Below are positions 7,486 through 13,939 of a stretch of DNA of 15,116 bases, piece by piece. A program made the translations under genes and the position numbers. The DNA is from Sulfurimonas sp. (GTDB taxonomy: Bacteria; Campylobacterota; Campylobacteria; Campylobacterales; Sulfurimonadaceae). The notes below the pieces were generated by a model. It was given only the letters and a program-made list of their open reading frames with translations. It was not told where the DNA came from and made no database searches. The stretch is taken from contig JAMORZ010000044.1 of assembly GCA_027063295.1 (NCBI GenBank), positions 1 through 15,116 on the forward strand, in the 5' to 3' direction. Each line of letters starts with the position of its first letter. Within the stretch, counting starts at the first letter, position 1.

Positions 7486-8030
7486 TACATAAACCTCTTG
7501 AGCACTTCTACACTCAGCCCCATAGCAGTGGACTCATACCCTCTTACCTCTTTGATGTAGGGTTTGCAAAAACCCTCCACCATACAGGCGCCAGCTTTCC
7601 CTTTCCACTCTCCAGAGTCAAGATACCTCTCTAAGTCTGCCTCATCAAAACGTTCAAAAAGATAATCGGTCTTTGAGATATCTACGAGTTTTTTTGCTTT
7701 TGAGTGGTAGATCATACAGGTGATAATGCTGGTAATATTTCCACTTTGTGTCATTAAAATATTGCGTGCATCATCAACACAACGAGCTTTTCTAAGGATA
7801 AGATTTTGGCTTGTTACTACTGTATCGGCAACCAAGAGTGGGTACTCATCATATCCAAAGGCTCTGAGGTTTGCTTCATACTTGCCCATAGTTGCCTGAT
7901 AGACAAAGTTTTTAGGACTTGAAGCGATAATGCTCTCCTCGTCAAAATCTACACTCTCTTGGATAAACGCAACACCTGCGTTTTGTAAAAGCATAGCACG
8001 GGTTTGAGAAGAAGAGGCAAGACGTATCAT
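7485..8030 (-). CDS. maf: Maf-family nucleotide pyrophosphatase
   Basis: Maf proteins hydrolyse non-canonical nucleoside triphosphates, or dTTP/UTP, to monophosphates in the cytoplasm, and some inhibit septation. In these 181 aa I see ASSSQTRAMLLQNAG (5-19), the general-base region LLVADTVV (65-72, D69), and the C-terminal GKAGACMVEGF, then RGYESTAMGLSVEVL. The sequence diverges from the usual pattern: the first motif lacks the S-PRR of many Maf proteins, and the central HxVxT region reads NITSIIT. This divergence, as I recall, is seen in other Campylobacterota. ATG 8030 overlaps the previous stop by one base (TAATG), typical of translational coupling. alaS-maf-pbpA is also the order I recall in C. 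jejuni. The exact substrate cannot be assigned. Confidence 0.88.
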   Translation of the reverse strand: MIRLASSSQTRAMLLQNAGVAFIQESVDFDEESIIASSPKNFVYQATMGKYEANLRAFGYDEYPLLVADTVVTSQNLILRKARCVDDARNILMTQSGNITSIITCMIYHSKAKKLVDISKTDYLFERFDEADLERYLDSGEWKGKAGACMVEGFCKPYIKEVRGYESTAMGLSVEVLKRFM

Positions 8031-8563
8031 TATGAGTTTCTCAAAAATACACCCAAAAAGATAGCCAACACACCAAGAGCGATGTTGAGCGGTACCATAT
8101 ATTTGCCAATAACTCCAAGATTTTTCTTTGCACCTGTGCTATCACCTTTATCTAGGAGTTTTTGTGCTTTATTTCTTCTCCATATCATCGCTGCAAGGTT
8201 AGTAGCCATCACCATCCAAATCACCTCTTTGAGATGTACTATGTTGTATATAAACATCGCATTCTCATCGATAACATTGTGATTGGCATCAACTGCAGCC
8301 TCGCGAAATCCAAGTCCAACTGCCATAATCACAGCTGTGATGATAAGAATAATCACAAAAGGTGTCACAATTGTAAAGAGTCTCTTAAGTGAGTGAGAGA
8401 TTCTCTCCAAACGGTGTAGCGGAGATTCTATCTGCATAAACGACTGATGTGCTGCAAAACGCATCGCTATCATCCCACCAACCCATACAACTGCTGAGAT
8501 AACATGCAAAAAGATGATGATAGTTGCATACTCACCAAAGATATGATATATCATCTCTTTCAT
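8030..8563 (-). CDS. Four-helix integral membrane protein, CopD-like
   Basis: A 177-aa hydrophobic protein with four predicted membrane helices: about 12-34, 63-85, 104-128 and 150-173. Helix 1 contains FLHVISAVVWVGGM, with H20 six residues before the VWVGG motif, the pattern of CopD-type and related membrane proteins. H110 and K112 (HLKEVIW) open helix 3. Paired membrane histidines suggest heme or metal binding, but I cannot show this. There is no signal peptide beyond helix 1. ATG 8563 lies 3 bases after the alaS stop; its likely ribosome site (AAGAGG) is inside the end of alaS, 11 bases away. The function in this operon is unknown. Confidence 0.78.
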   Translation of the reverse strand: MKEMIYHIFGEYATIIIFLHVISAVVWVGGMIAMRFAAHQSFMQIESPLHRLERISHSLKRLFTIVTPFVIILIITAVIMAVGLGFREAAVDANHNVIDENAMFIYNIVHLKEVIWMVMATNLAAMIWRRNKAQKLLDKGDSTGAKKNLGVIGKYMVPLNIALGVLAIFLGVFLRNS

Positions 8564-8566
8564 ATG

Positions 8567-11116
8567 TTAAAGCACCTCTTGAAGGTATGCAAGGGAAGCC
8601 TCTTTTGCCTGAGGGAGTTTACTTGCATCTTTTCCACCAGCTTGGGCAAAGTCTGGGCGACCACCACCCCCTCCACCAAGGATAGGAGCAACTTTTTTGA
8701 TCCAATCTCCAGCTTTGGCATTTGCACCTTTTACACCAGCAGCGATAAGAACTTTCTCCCCTTTTACTTGAAAGAGCATTGCACAAACTGCTTCGTTTTC
8801 ATTTTTAAGAGCATCGATTTTCTCTTTGATATCACCCGCAGGATACTCCTCTACAATAACACTTACACCGTTTATCTCTTGAGCTTGTATCTCAACTTTT
8901 GCAGACTCTTGAGCTTCTTTGAGTTCTGTTTTTAGCTCTGAAATGGTTGCTTTGAGACGTTTGATACCTGCGATAACATCAAGGTTTTTCACCTCAGCTT
9001 CCACCTCTTTGAGGGTGATTCTCTGCTCACAGAAGTACTCATAAGCTGCTTGACCACACACAGCCTCTATACGTCTTACACCAGCACTTACACCTGATTC
9101 TTTTGTGATAATAAAGCTTCCAATAGATGCAGTGTTATCTACATGCACACCACCACAAAACTCAACAGAAGCATCATCAAAGCTTACCACTCTTACCTCA
9201 TCACCATACTTCTCACCAAACTGACTTTTTGCACCACTTTTTTTCGCTTCTTCTATTGGCAGCACCTGCGTTTTTGCGTCTATCGCTCTGGCAATAAGTG
9301 CGTTAACACGCTGCTCAATCTCAGCAAGTTCTGCATGTTCAAGTGCTTTTGGATGGGAGAAGTCAAAACGCAATCTTTTTGCTTCAACGAGTGAACCTGC
9401 CTGAGAGATATGCTCACCAAGCACATCGTAAAGCACAGCATGAAGCAAGTGTGTTGCTGAGTGGTGTTTTGTGATCTCGTTGCGGCTTATATCTACGATA
9501 CAATCAACATTTATCCCCTCTTTGATACTTGATGTCACCTCTATCTCAGAAAGGTTAAGCCCAAAAAACTTCTTCGTATCAACTACTTTTGCACGACACT
9601 GAAGCTCACCCACATCACCACACTGTCCACCACTCTCAGCATAAAAAGGTGTCTCATCTAAAAGCACCCACCCTTTTTGAGAGATATCAAGGCTTGAGAC
9701 TCTATGGAAGTTCTCATCTAAAAGTGCCAAAACTTTTGCTTTTGACTCTGTAAGCTCATAACCTACAAACTCATTCTCACCAAACTCCTCTAAAAGCTCT
9801 TTAAAGTCACCATGAGTTACCTCATCGCCTGAACCTTTCCATGCAGCTTTTGCACGGCTTCTTTGCTCTTGCATCAGTGTATCAAACTTCTCAGAATCGA
9901 GTTTAAGCCCTTTCTCTTTGAGCATATCTTCTGTAAGATCTAGTGGGAAACCGTATGTATCGTAGAGTTTAAATGCAACTTCACCACTAAAGATATCTTT
10001 TGTATTTTCAAGCTCTGCTTCAAAGAGTGCTATCCCAGACTCAATAGTCTTAAAAAATCTCGCCTCTTCAAGCTCTATCTGCTCTTTGACAATTTCAGCT
10101 TTTTGAGCAAGATAGCTGTACTCTTTGCCCATAATAGCAACTAGAGTATCTACAAGTTTGTGCATAAAAGGCTCACGAAACCCTAGCAGGTAACCATGTC
10201 TTACTGCACGACGAAGGATTCTGCGAAGCACATATCCACGCCCCTCATTTGAGAAGTTTGTCCCTTGTGAGAGTAAAAACACAGCTGTACGGATATGGTC
10301 AGCAATCACACGATAAGAAGCACCACTAGCATACTCATACTCTTTTGAGATAAGCTCTTCAACTTTTTTGATAAGTGGCATAAAAAGGCTTGAACCGTAG
10401 TTTGAGGTAGCACCCTCTTTGATCGCTACAACACGCTCCAGCCCCATACCTGTGTCGATGGAAGGTTTTGCAAGTGGGAGTCTCTCTCCCCCTTTTTCTT
10501 TTACCTCATACTGCATAAAAACAAGGTTCCAGATCTCTAAAAATCTATCACCTTCACCACCCATATAATCCTCTGGACCGTTGAAGTTCTCTTCGCCTTG
10601 ATCATAAAAGATCTCAGAGCATGGACCACACGGACCTGTATCACCCATAGACCAGAAGTTATCTGCATCGCCAAGACGCATGATTCTATCTGCTGAGATA
10701 TGCTTCTTCCAAAGCTCCTCTGCTTCATCATCACTCTCATGCACAGTTACCCAAAGTTTCTCAACAGGCAGTTTGATAACTTCAGTGATAAACTCCCAAG
10801 CATAAGCGATGGCTTCCTCTTTGAAGTAATCCCCAAAACTGAAGTTTCCAAGCATCTCAAAAAATGTATGGTGGCGTGCTGTGTGACCTACATTTTCAAG
10901 GTCGTTGTGTTTTCCACCCGCACGGATACATGTCTGACAAGATGTAGCACGTGGGTTTTGTGGTGTTGGAACTTCCCCTGTAAAAATCGACTTAAAAGGT
11001 ACCATCCCTGCATTGTTAAACAAAAGTGTCGCATCATCTGGAACAAGAGGAGCCGATGCTACTCTGGTATGGTTTTTTGATTCAAAAAATTTGAGGTATT
11101 CTTCTCTAATATCCAT
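8567..11116 (-). CDS. alaS: Alanyl-tRNA synthetase
   Basis: This enzyme charges tRNA-Ala and clears mischarged Ser/Gly-tRNA-Ala in the cytoplasm. Numbering from ATG 11116 (849 aa): class II catalytic core (about 1-240) with LFNNAGMVPFK, CIRAGGKHNDLENVGHTARH and FFEMLGNFSFGDYFK; tRNA-recognition region (about 265-460) with NEGRGYVLRRILRRAVRHG; the editing domain with zinc ligands in HHSATH (551-556) and CGGVH (654-658); and a C-terminal domain with a coiled coil and GGGGGGRPDFAQAGGKD. Length is slightly below the 876 aa of E. coli. I prefer ATG 11116, giving MDIREEYLKFF, because GAGA lies 8 bases upstream; ATG 11122, two codons earlier, has its Shine-Dalgarno sequence too close. alaS heads a compact operon reaching to the penicillin-binding protein. 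Confidence 0.97.
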   Translation of the reverse strand: MDIREEYLKFFESKNHTRVASAPLVPDDATLLFNNAGMVPFKSIFTGEVPTPQNPRATSCQTCIRAGGKHNDLENVGHTARHHTFFEMLGNFSFGDYFKEEAIAYAWEFITEVIKLPVEKLWVTVHESDDEAEELWKKHISADRIMRLGDADNFWSMGDTGPCGPCSEIFYDQGEENFNGPEDYMGGEGDRFLEIWNLVFMQYEVKEKGGERLPLAKPSIDTGMGLERVVAIKEGATSNYGSSLFMPLIKKVEELISKEYEYASGASYRVIADHIRTAVFLLSQGTNFSNEGRGYVLRRILRRAVRHGYLLGFREPFMHKLVDTLVAIMGKEYSYLAQKAEIVKEQIELEEARFFKTIESGIALFEAELENTKDIFSGEVAFKLYDTYGFPLDLTEDMLKEKGLKLDSEKFDTLMQEQRSRAKAAWKGSGDEVTHGDFKELLEEFGENEFVGYELTESKAKVLALLDENFHRVSSLDISQKGWVLLDETPFYAESGGQCGDVGELQCRAKVVDTKKFFGLNLSEIEVTSSIKEGINVDCIVDISRNEITKHHSATHLLHAVLYDVLGEHISQAGSLVEAKRLRFDFSHPKALEHAELAEIEQRVNALIARAIDAKTQVLPIEEAKKSGAKSQFGEKYGDEVRVVSFDDASVEFCGGVHVDNTASIGSFIITKESGVSAGVRRIEAVCGQAAYEYFCEQRITLKEVEAEVKNLDVIAGIKRLKATISELKTELKEAQESAKVEIQAQEINGVSVIVEEYPAGDIKEKIDALKNENEAVCAMLFQVKGEKVLIAAGVKGANAKAGDWIKKVAPILGGGGGGRPDFAQAGGKDASKLPQAKEASLAYLQEVL

Positions 11117-11144
11117 CTTCATATCTCTTATAATAAATTGCGCG

Positions 11145-11150
11145 ATTATA
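11145..11150 (-). promoter_or_regulatory. -10 box (TATAAT) for the alaS operon
   Basis: A perfect TATAAT on the minus strand lies 28 bases upstream of the alaS ATG at 11116, within the 61-base gap after the DUF523 gene. The hexamer 17 bases further up (CTTAGA) matches the -35 consensus poorly, as usual in this phylum. I see no terminator hairpin for DUF523 in this gap, so read-through from upstream is possible. Confidence 0.6.
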
Positions 11151-11177
11151 CCTAAAAAGTGCTCAAATCTAAGTTAT

Positions 11178-11618
11178 TTAAAAGTCGTTTTCGCTCTTGA
11201 TGGGGATATTTGGATATTTTTGTAAAAATATATCGGCTGCAATGCCGTTTGCATAGTATAAAATCTCTTTATTCTCATCTAAAACAGGGGTTGTTTTATA
11301 CCCACAAGAGGGGCTTTTTGACTTAAGAACTATTGCATCAATATTTGGATGATTTGTACAAAAAGATTCTATCTGCATTTGGAGTTTTTGAGTTACATCG
11401 ATCTTGCTCTCATCTGTAATGATACGGTGAGATTCAGCGCATTTTACAACACTGATCCTCTCACGGGGTGTCCCAAAAAGGGGTGCTTCTGGACAAAAAG
11501 AGATAATCTCATACTCTTTAAATGCCTCTGCTACTGCGTTTATCTTTTTGGTTTTACCATCATAACGGCAATACTCACCCAAGATACATGCAGAGATAAC
11601 CACTTTTTTTCTACTCAA
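11178..11618 (-). CDS. DUF523 (YbbK-like) cysteine-rich protein
   Basis: This 146-aa protein belongs to the DUF523 family, whose biochemical function is not firmly known. Its family signature is complete: ACILGEYCRYDG (10-21, C11 and C17), FCPE (41-44, C42), GTPRERI (49-55) and KSKSPSCGY (99-107, C105). The four conserved cysteines suggest metal or Fe-S binding; this is inference. The start is TTG 11618, preceded by AGAGG about 6-7 bases upstream. No ATG occurs before the first cysteine motif, so an ATG start would destroy it. GTG at codon 6 is a weaker alternative. It overlaps the Uma2 gene end by 8 bases and is probably cotranscribed with it. Confidence 0.88.
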   Translation of the reverse strand: MSRKKVVISACILGEYCRYDGKTKKINAVAEAFKEYEIISFCPEAPLFGTPRERISVVKCAESHRIITDESKIDVTQKLQMQIESFCTNHPNIDAIVLKSKSPSCGYKTTPVLDENKEILYYANGIAADIFLQKYPNIPIKSENDF

Positions 11619-12144
11619 AAAAACCCTCTACATCCACCTCTTCACCAAGACACACAAGCTCCATCTTATCCTCTTTACCATAACATTTATCGTAATGAAG
11701 TACCCCATCTTTAAAGATATATCTATCTACATAATGATTGAGTGGATCGACAATAAGATACTCCCCAATCCCTACACACTCATAAAGCTCTTTTTTAAGT
11801 GTTTTATCTTTGAGTGCTGTTGAGGGGGAGAGTACCTCTACAACCAAACAGGGTATCTGCTCATCTTGACAAAAAAGGATCACATCGGGTTGGACTACAT
11901 TGGTGGTATCATCACACTCAAACTTCAAATCATAAGGTGCTATAACAGCACTGCACCCTCTCTTTTTTTGCAGGTTTTTAAAAACAAAAAACATATTACC
12001 AACTACATCTTGATGCACTCTACTTGCACCACTCATCATAAAGATATCACCAAAAATAAGCTCAACTCTCTCCTCTTTGGATGTTGTAGCATCAATATCG
12101 AGATAATCTTCGTAGCTGTAGTTACTTAGCTCTTTTTCACCCAT
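11611..12144 (-). CDS. Uma2-family (DUF820) putative restriction-endonuclease-fold protein
   Basis: A 177-aa protein of the Uma2 family, which has a PD-(D/E)XK nuclease fold; biological roles are largely unproven. The core is visible: VVQPDVILFC (the PD aspartate), CLVVEVLSPST with the catalytic glutamate, KDKTLKKELYECVG and EYLIVDP. The putative catalytic residues are present, so the protein looks intact. ATG 12144 was chosen because AAGGA lies about 8 bases upstream, overlapping the stop codon of the aldehyde dehydrogenase gene; TTG 12162 would overlap that gene and is less likely. The 11-base gap to the dehydrogenase and the 8-base overlap with DUF523 place it in one transcription unit. 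Uma2 genes are often found in variable copy number, so acquisition by transfer is plausible but not shown. Confidence 0.85.
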   Translation of the reverse strand: MGEKELSNYSYEDYLDIDATTSKEERVELIFGDIFMMSGASRVHQDVVGNMFFVFKNLQKKRGCSAVIAPYDLKFECDDTTNVVQPDVILFCQDEQIPCLVVEVLSPSTALKDKTLKKELYECVGIGEYLIVDPLNHYVDRYIFKDGVLHYDKCYGKEDKMELVCLGEEVDVEGFFE

Positions 12145-12155
12145 GGTTTTTTCCT

Positions 12156-13571
12156 TTAACAAATCACAACAGACTTGATCTCTGTCATCTCCTCAATGGC
12201 AAATCTAGGACCCTCACGCCCAACACCTGAGAGTTTGACCCCACCATAAGGCTGGATATCAAAACGCAGGGTTGGCATATCGTTTATCACTACCCCACCA
12301 GCTTCAAGCTCATCTATGGCACGCGAAGTGATACTCAGATCGTTTGTAAAGACTGAAAACTGCAACCCATAAGGGGAGTTGTTCATGCGAGGCAGGGCAT
12401 CATCAAAATCATCCACTTTTACAAGAGAAACGATAGGAGCAAACACCTCTTCACATACTATTGCCATATCATCTCTTACATCTGCCATCACACAAGGATG
12501 AAACATTCTTCCCTCTCTATGTGGTGAAAGCAGTGGCTTTGCACCCTCCTCTATGGCAGATTCTACCCAACCCATTGCACGTTCTGCTGCATCATCATCG
12601 ATAAGTGGTCCCATGAAAGTGTCATCATCATAAGGGCTGCCGATTTTGAGTTTTTGGGTCTCTTTTGCCATCAGCTCTGCAAACTCATCATACACCTCAA
12701 CTTGTACATAAATACGTTGTAAACTTATACACACCTGCCCTGAGTTTACAAACGCACCCAAAGCACACCTTTGTGCAGCAAGGGCAAGATCTGCTGACTT
12801 TTCTACAAATGTTGCTGCGTTTCCACCAAGCTCAAGACCCACTTTTTTGATCCCTGCGTTTTTGGTGATGATATTTCCAACAGGCACACTCCCTGTAAAA
12901 CTTATAACACGAGGGATATCTGAGGTGATAAGAGCCGAACCAACTTCAGCATCACCATACACTACCGAGAGTGCATCAGCTATTGCATACTCACTCTCTA
13001 TAAAGAGTTTTGCAAACTTGTAAGCAGTAAGTGGTGCTTCTGGTGTTGGTTTGAGTACCACTGCATTTCCTGCTACTAGTGCAGGAGCAAGTTTGTGTGC
13101 TACAAGGTTGAGTGGGAAGTTAAATGGTGTTATGGCAACCACCACACCCACACTCTCACGGCGAAAAAAGCTGAGTGTTTTTTTGCCACTTGCCATTGCA
13201 TCGGTGTTGATGGTCTCACCAGCCATAGTGCGCATCGTCTCAGCCGAGAGTGTCACAGTCTCGATACACCTATCTACCTCAACACGAGCAAATGCAATAG
13301 GTTTTCCCACCTCATCGGTGATAGTTTTTGCTATATCTTCTTTGTTTGCTTTGAGTTTTTCTGCAACATCCAAAAGCCAGTTGCATCTTTGTGAAAGTGT
13401 TGATTTTTTTGTTATTTTCGCTGCATCTTGTGCAATACGCAGTGCTTTATTTGCATCTTCTTCATCGCAAATTGGAGCGATGGAGACCACTTTGCCATTA
13501 TAGGGAGATTTTCTCTCACTAAGATTCTCTTTTGTTGCCTCAGATGAACCGAAAAATATTTTTGCTTGCAT
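12156..13571 (-). CDS. NAD(P)-dependent aldehyde dehydrogenase
   Basis: The enzyme oxidises an aldehyde to the acid through a cysteine thioester. Numbering from the TTG at 13574, one codon before the chosen ATG: oxyanion N152 in TPFNFPLN, cofactor lysine K175 in LKPTPEAP, the Rossmann segment FTGSVPVG (226-233), general base E248 in LELGGNAA, nucleophile C282 in NSGQVCISLQR and E376 in CEEVFAP. At 471 aa it is of normal length with all catalytic residues. The SGQVCISLQRIYV segment resembles GapN-like and lactaldehyde-type enzymes such as those of methanogens, but the substrate cannot be settled. ATG 13571 has AGGA 6-7 bases upstream. A separate extended -10 box precedes it, and it heads a unit with Uma2 and DUF523. 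Confidence 0.94.
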   Translation of the reverse strand: MQAKIFFGSSEATKENLSERKSPYNGKVVSIAPICDEEDANKALRIAQDAAKITKKSTLSQRCNWLLDVAEKLKANKEDIAKTITDEVGKPIAFARVEVDRCIETVTLSAETMRTMAGETINTDAMASGKKTLSFFRRESVGVVVAITPFNFPLNLVAHKLAPALVAGNAVVLKPTPEAPLTAYKFAKLFIESEYAIADALSVVYGDAEVGSALITSDIPRVISFTGSVPVGNIITKNAGIKKVGLELGGNAATFVEKSADLALAAQRCALGAFVNSGQVCISLQRIYVQVEVYDEFAELMAKETQKLKIGSPYDDDTFMGPLIDDDAAERAMGWVESAIEEGAKPLLSPHREGRMFHPCVMADVRDDMAIVCEEVFAPIVSLVKVDDFDDALPRMNNSPYGLQFSVFTNDLSITSRAIDELEAGGVVINDMPTLRFDIQPYGGVKLSGVGREGPRFAIEEMTEIKSVVIC

Positions 13572-13599
13572 CAATCATCCTATTTTATATATTGGAATT

Positions 13600-13608
13600 A
13601 TTATAGCA
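13600..13608 (-). promoter_or_regulatory. Extended -10 promoter (TGNTATAAT) for the aldehyde dehydrogenase unit
   Basis: Minus-strand TGCTATAAT matches the extended -10 consensus exactly. It lies 28 bases upstream of the aldehyde dehydrogenase ATG, in the 38-base gap after the yraN stop codon. The predicted leader is roughly 20 bases. Confidence 0.65.
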
Positions 13609-13609
13609 T

Positions 13610-13939
13610 TTACAAAGTAATATTTTCCAAAAGCTCTATTGTTTGTGGTGTAACAATTACACCATCGAGAGTAAAATCAACATCTAATGAATTTTTTTTC
13701 ATATAGATATGTGCTGTTTTAATCAACTTTTGCAACTTAGAAGGGGTTATATTTTCTACGGCACTTTCATAATCTTCACCACTTTTAACCTCTACAAAAT
13801 GCAACACATTATCTTTTGTGCTTATAATATCTATCTCACCAAAACGGCTATAAAAATTTCTCTCAACAATAAAAAAACCACACTCTTTGAGATACTCCAC
13901 TGCTCTATCTTCAGCTACATCCCCTTTTGCTCTGCTCAT
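13610..13939 (-). CDS. YraN-family (UPF0102) putative endonuclease
   Basis: A 109-aa protein of the UPF0102 family, with a Holliday-junction-resolvase-like PD-(D/E)XK fold; the cellular role is not established. The pattern is clear: GDVAEDRAVEYLKECGF (6-22), VERNFYSRFGEIDII (25-39, with E35 and D37) and LHFVEVKSG (46-54, E50 and K52). D37, E50 and K52 form the expected active site. It is at the short end for the family, ending soon after the second helix. ATG 13939 overlaps the McrC stop in an ATGA, so its translation is probably coupled to McrC. Although yraN is usually a housekeeping neighbour of other genes, here it follows a restriction gene. Confidence 0.9.
   Translation of the reverse strand: MSRAKGDVAEDRAVEYLKECGFFIVERNFYSRFGEIDIISTKDNVLHFVEVKSGEDYESAVENITPSKLQKLIKTAHIYMKKNSLDVDFTLDGVIVTPQTIELLENITL

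Noticed and set aside
8504..8935. 143-aa plus-strand open frame opposite the end of alaS
   Set aside because: Antisense shadow of alaS and the start of the CopD-like gene; no ribosome site or motif seen.
11349..11714. 121-aa plus-strand open frame across the DUF523 and Uma2 genes
   Set aside because: Overlaps two genes with clear family motifs on the other strand; Cys/Leu/Phe-rich shadow composition.
12145..12162. TTG start at 12162 for the Uma2 gene
   Set aside because: It would overlap the dehydrogenase end and swallow the AAGGA ribosome site that serves ATG 12144.
13051..13503. 150-aa plus-strand open frame opposite the aldehyde dehydrogenase
   Set aside because: It lies wholly antisense to a well-conserved gene, its residue make-up looks like a shadow of that gene, and it has no recognisable motif.
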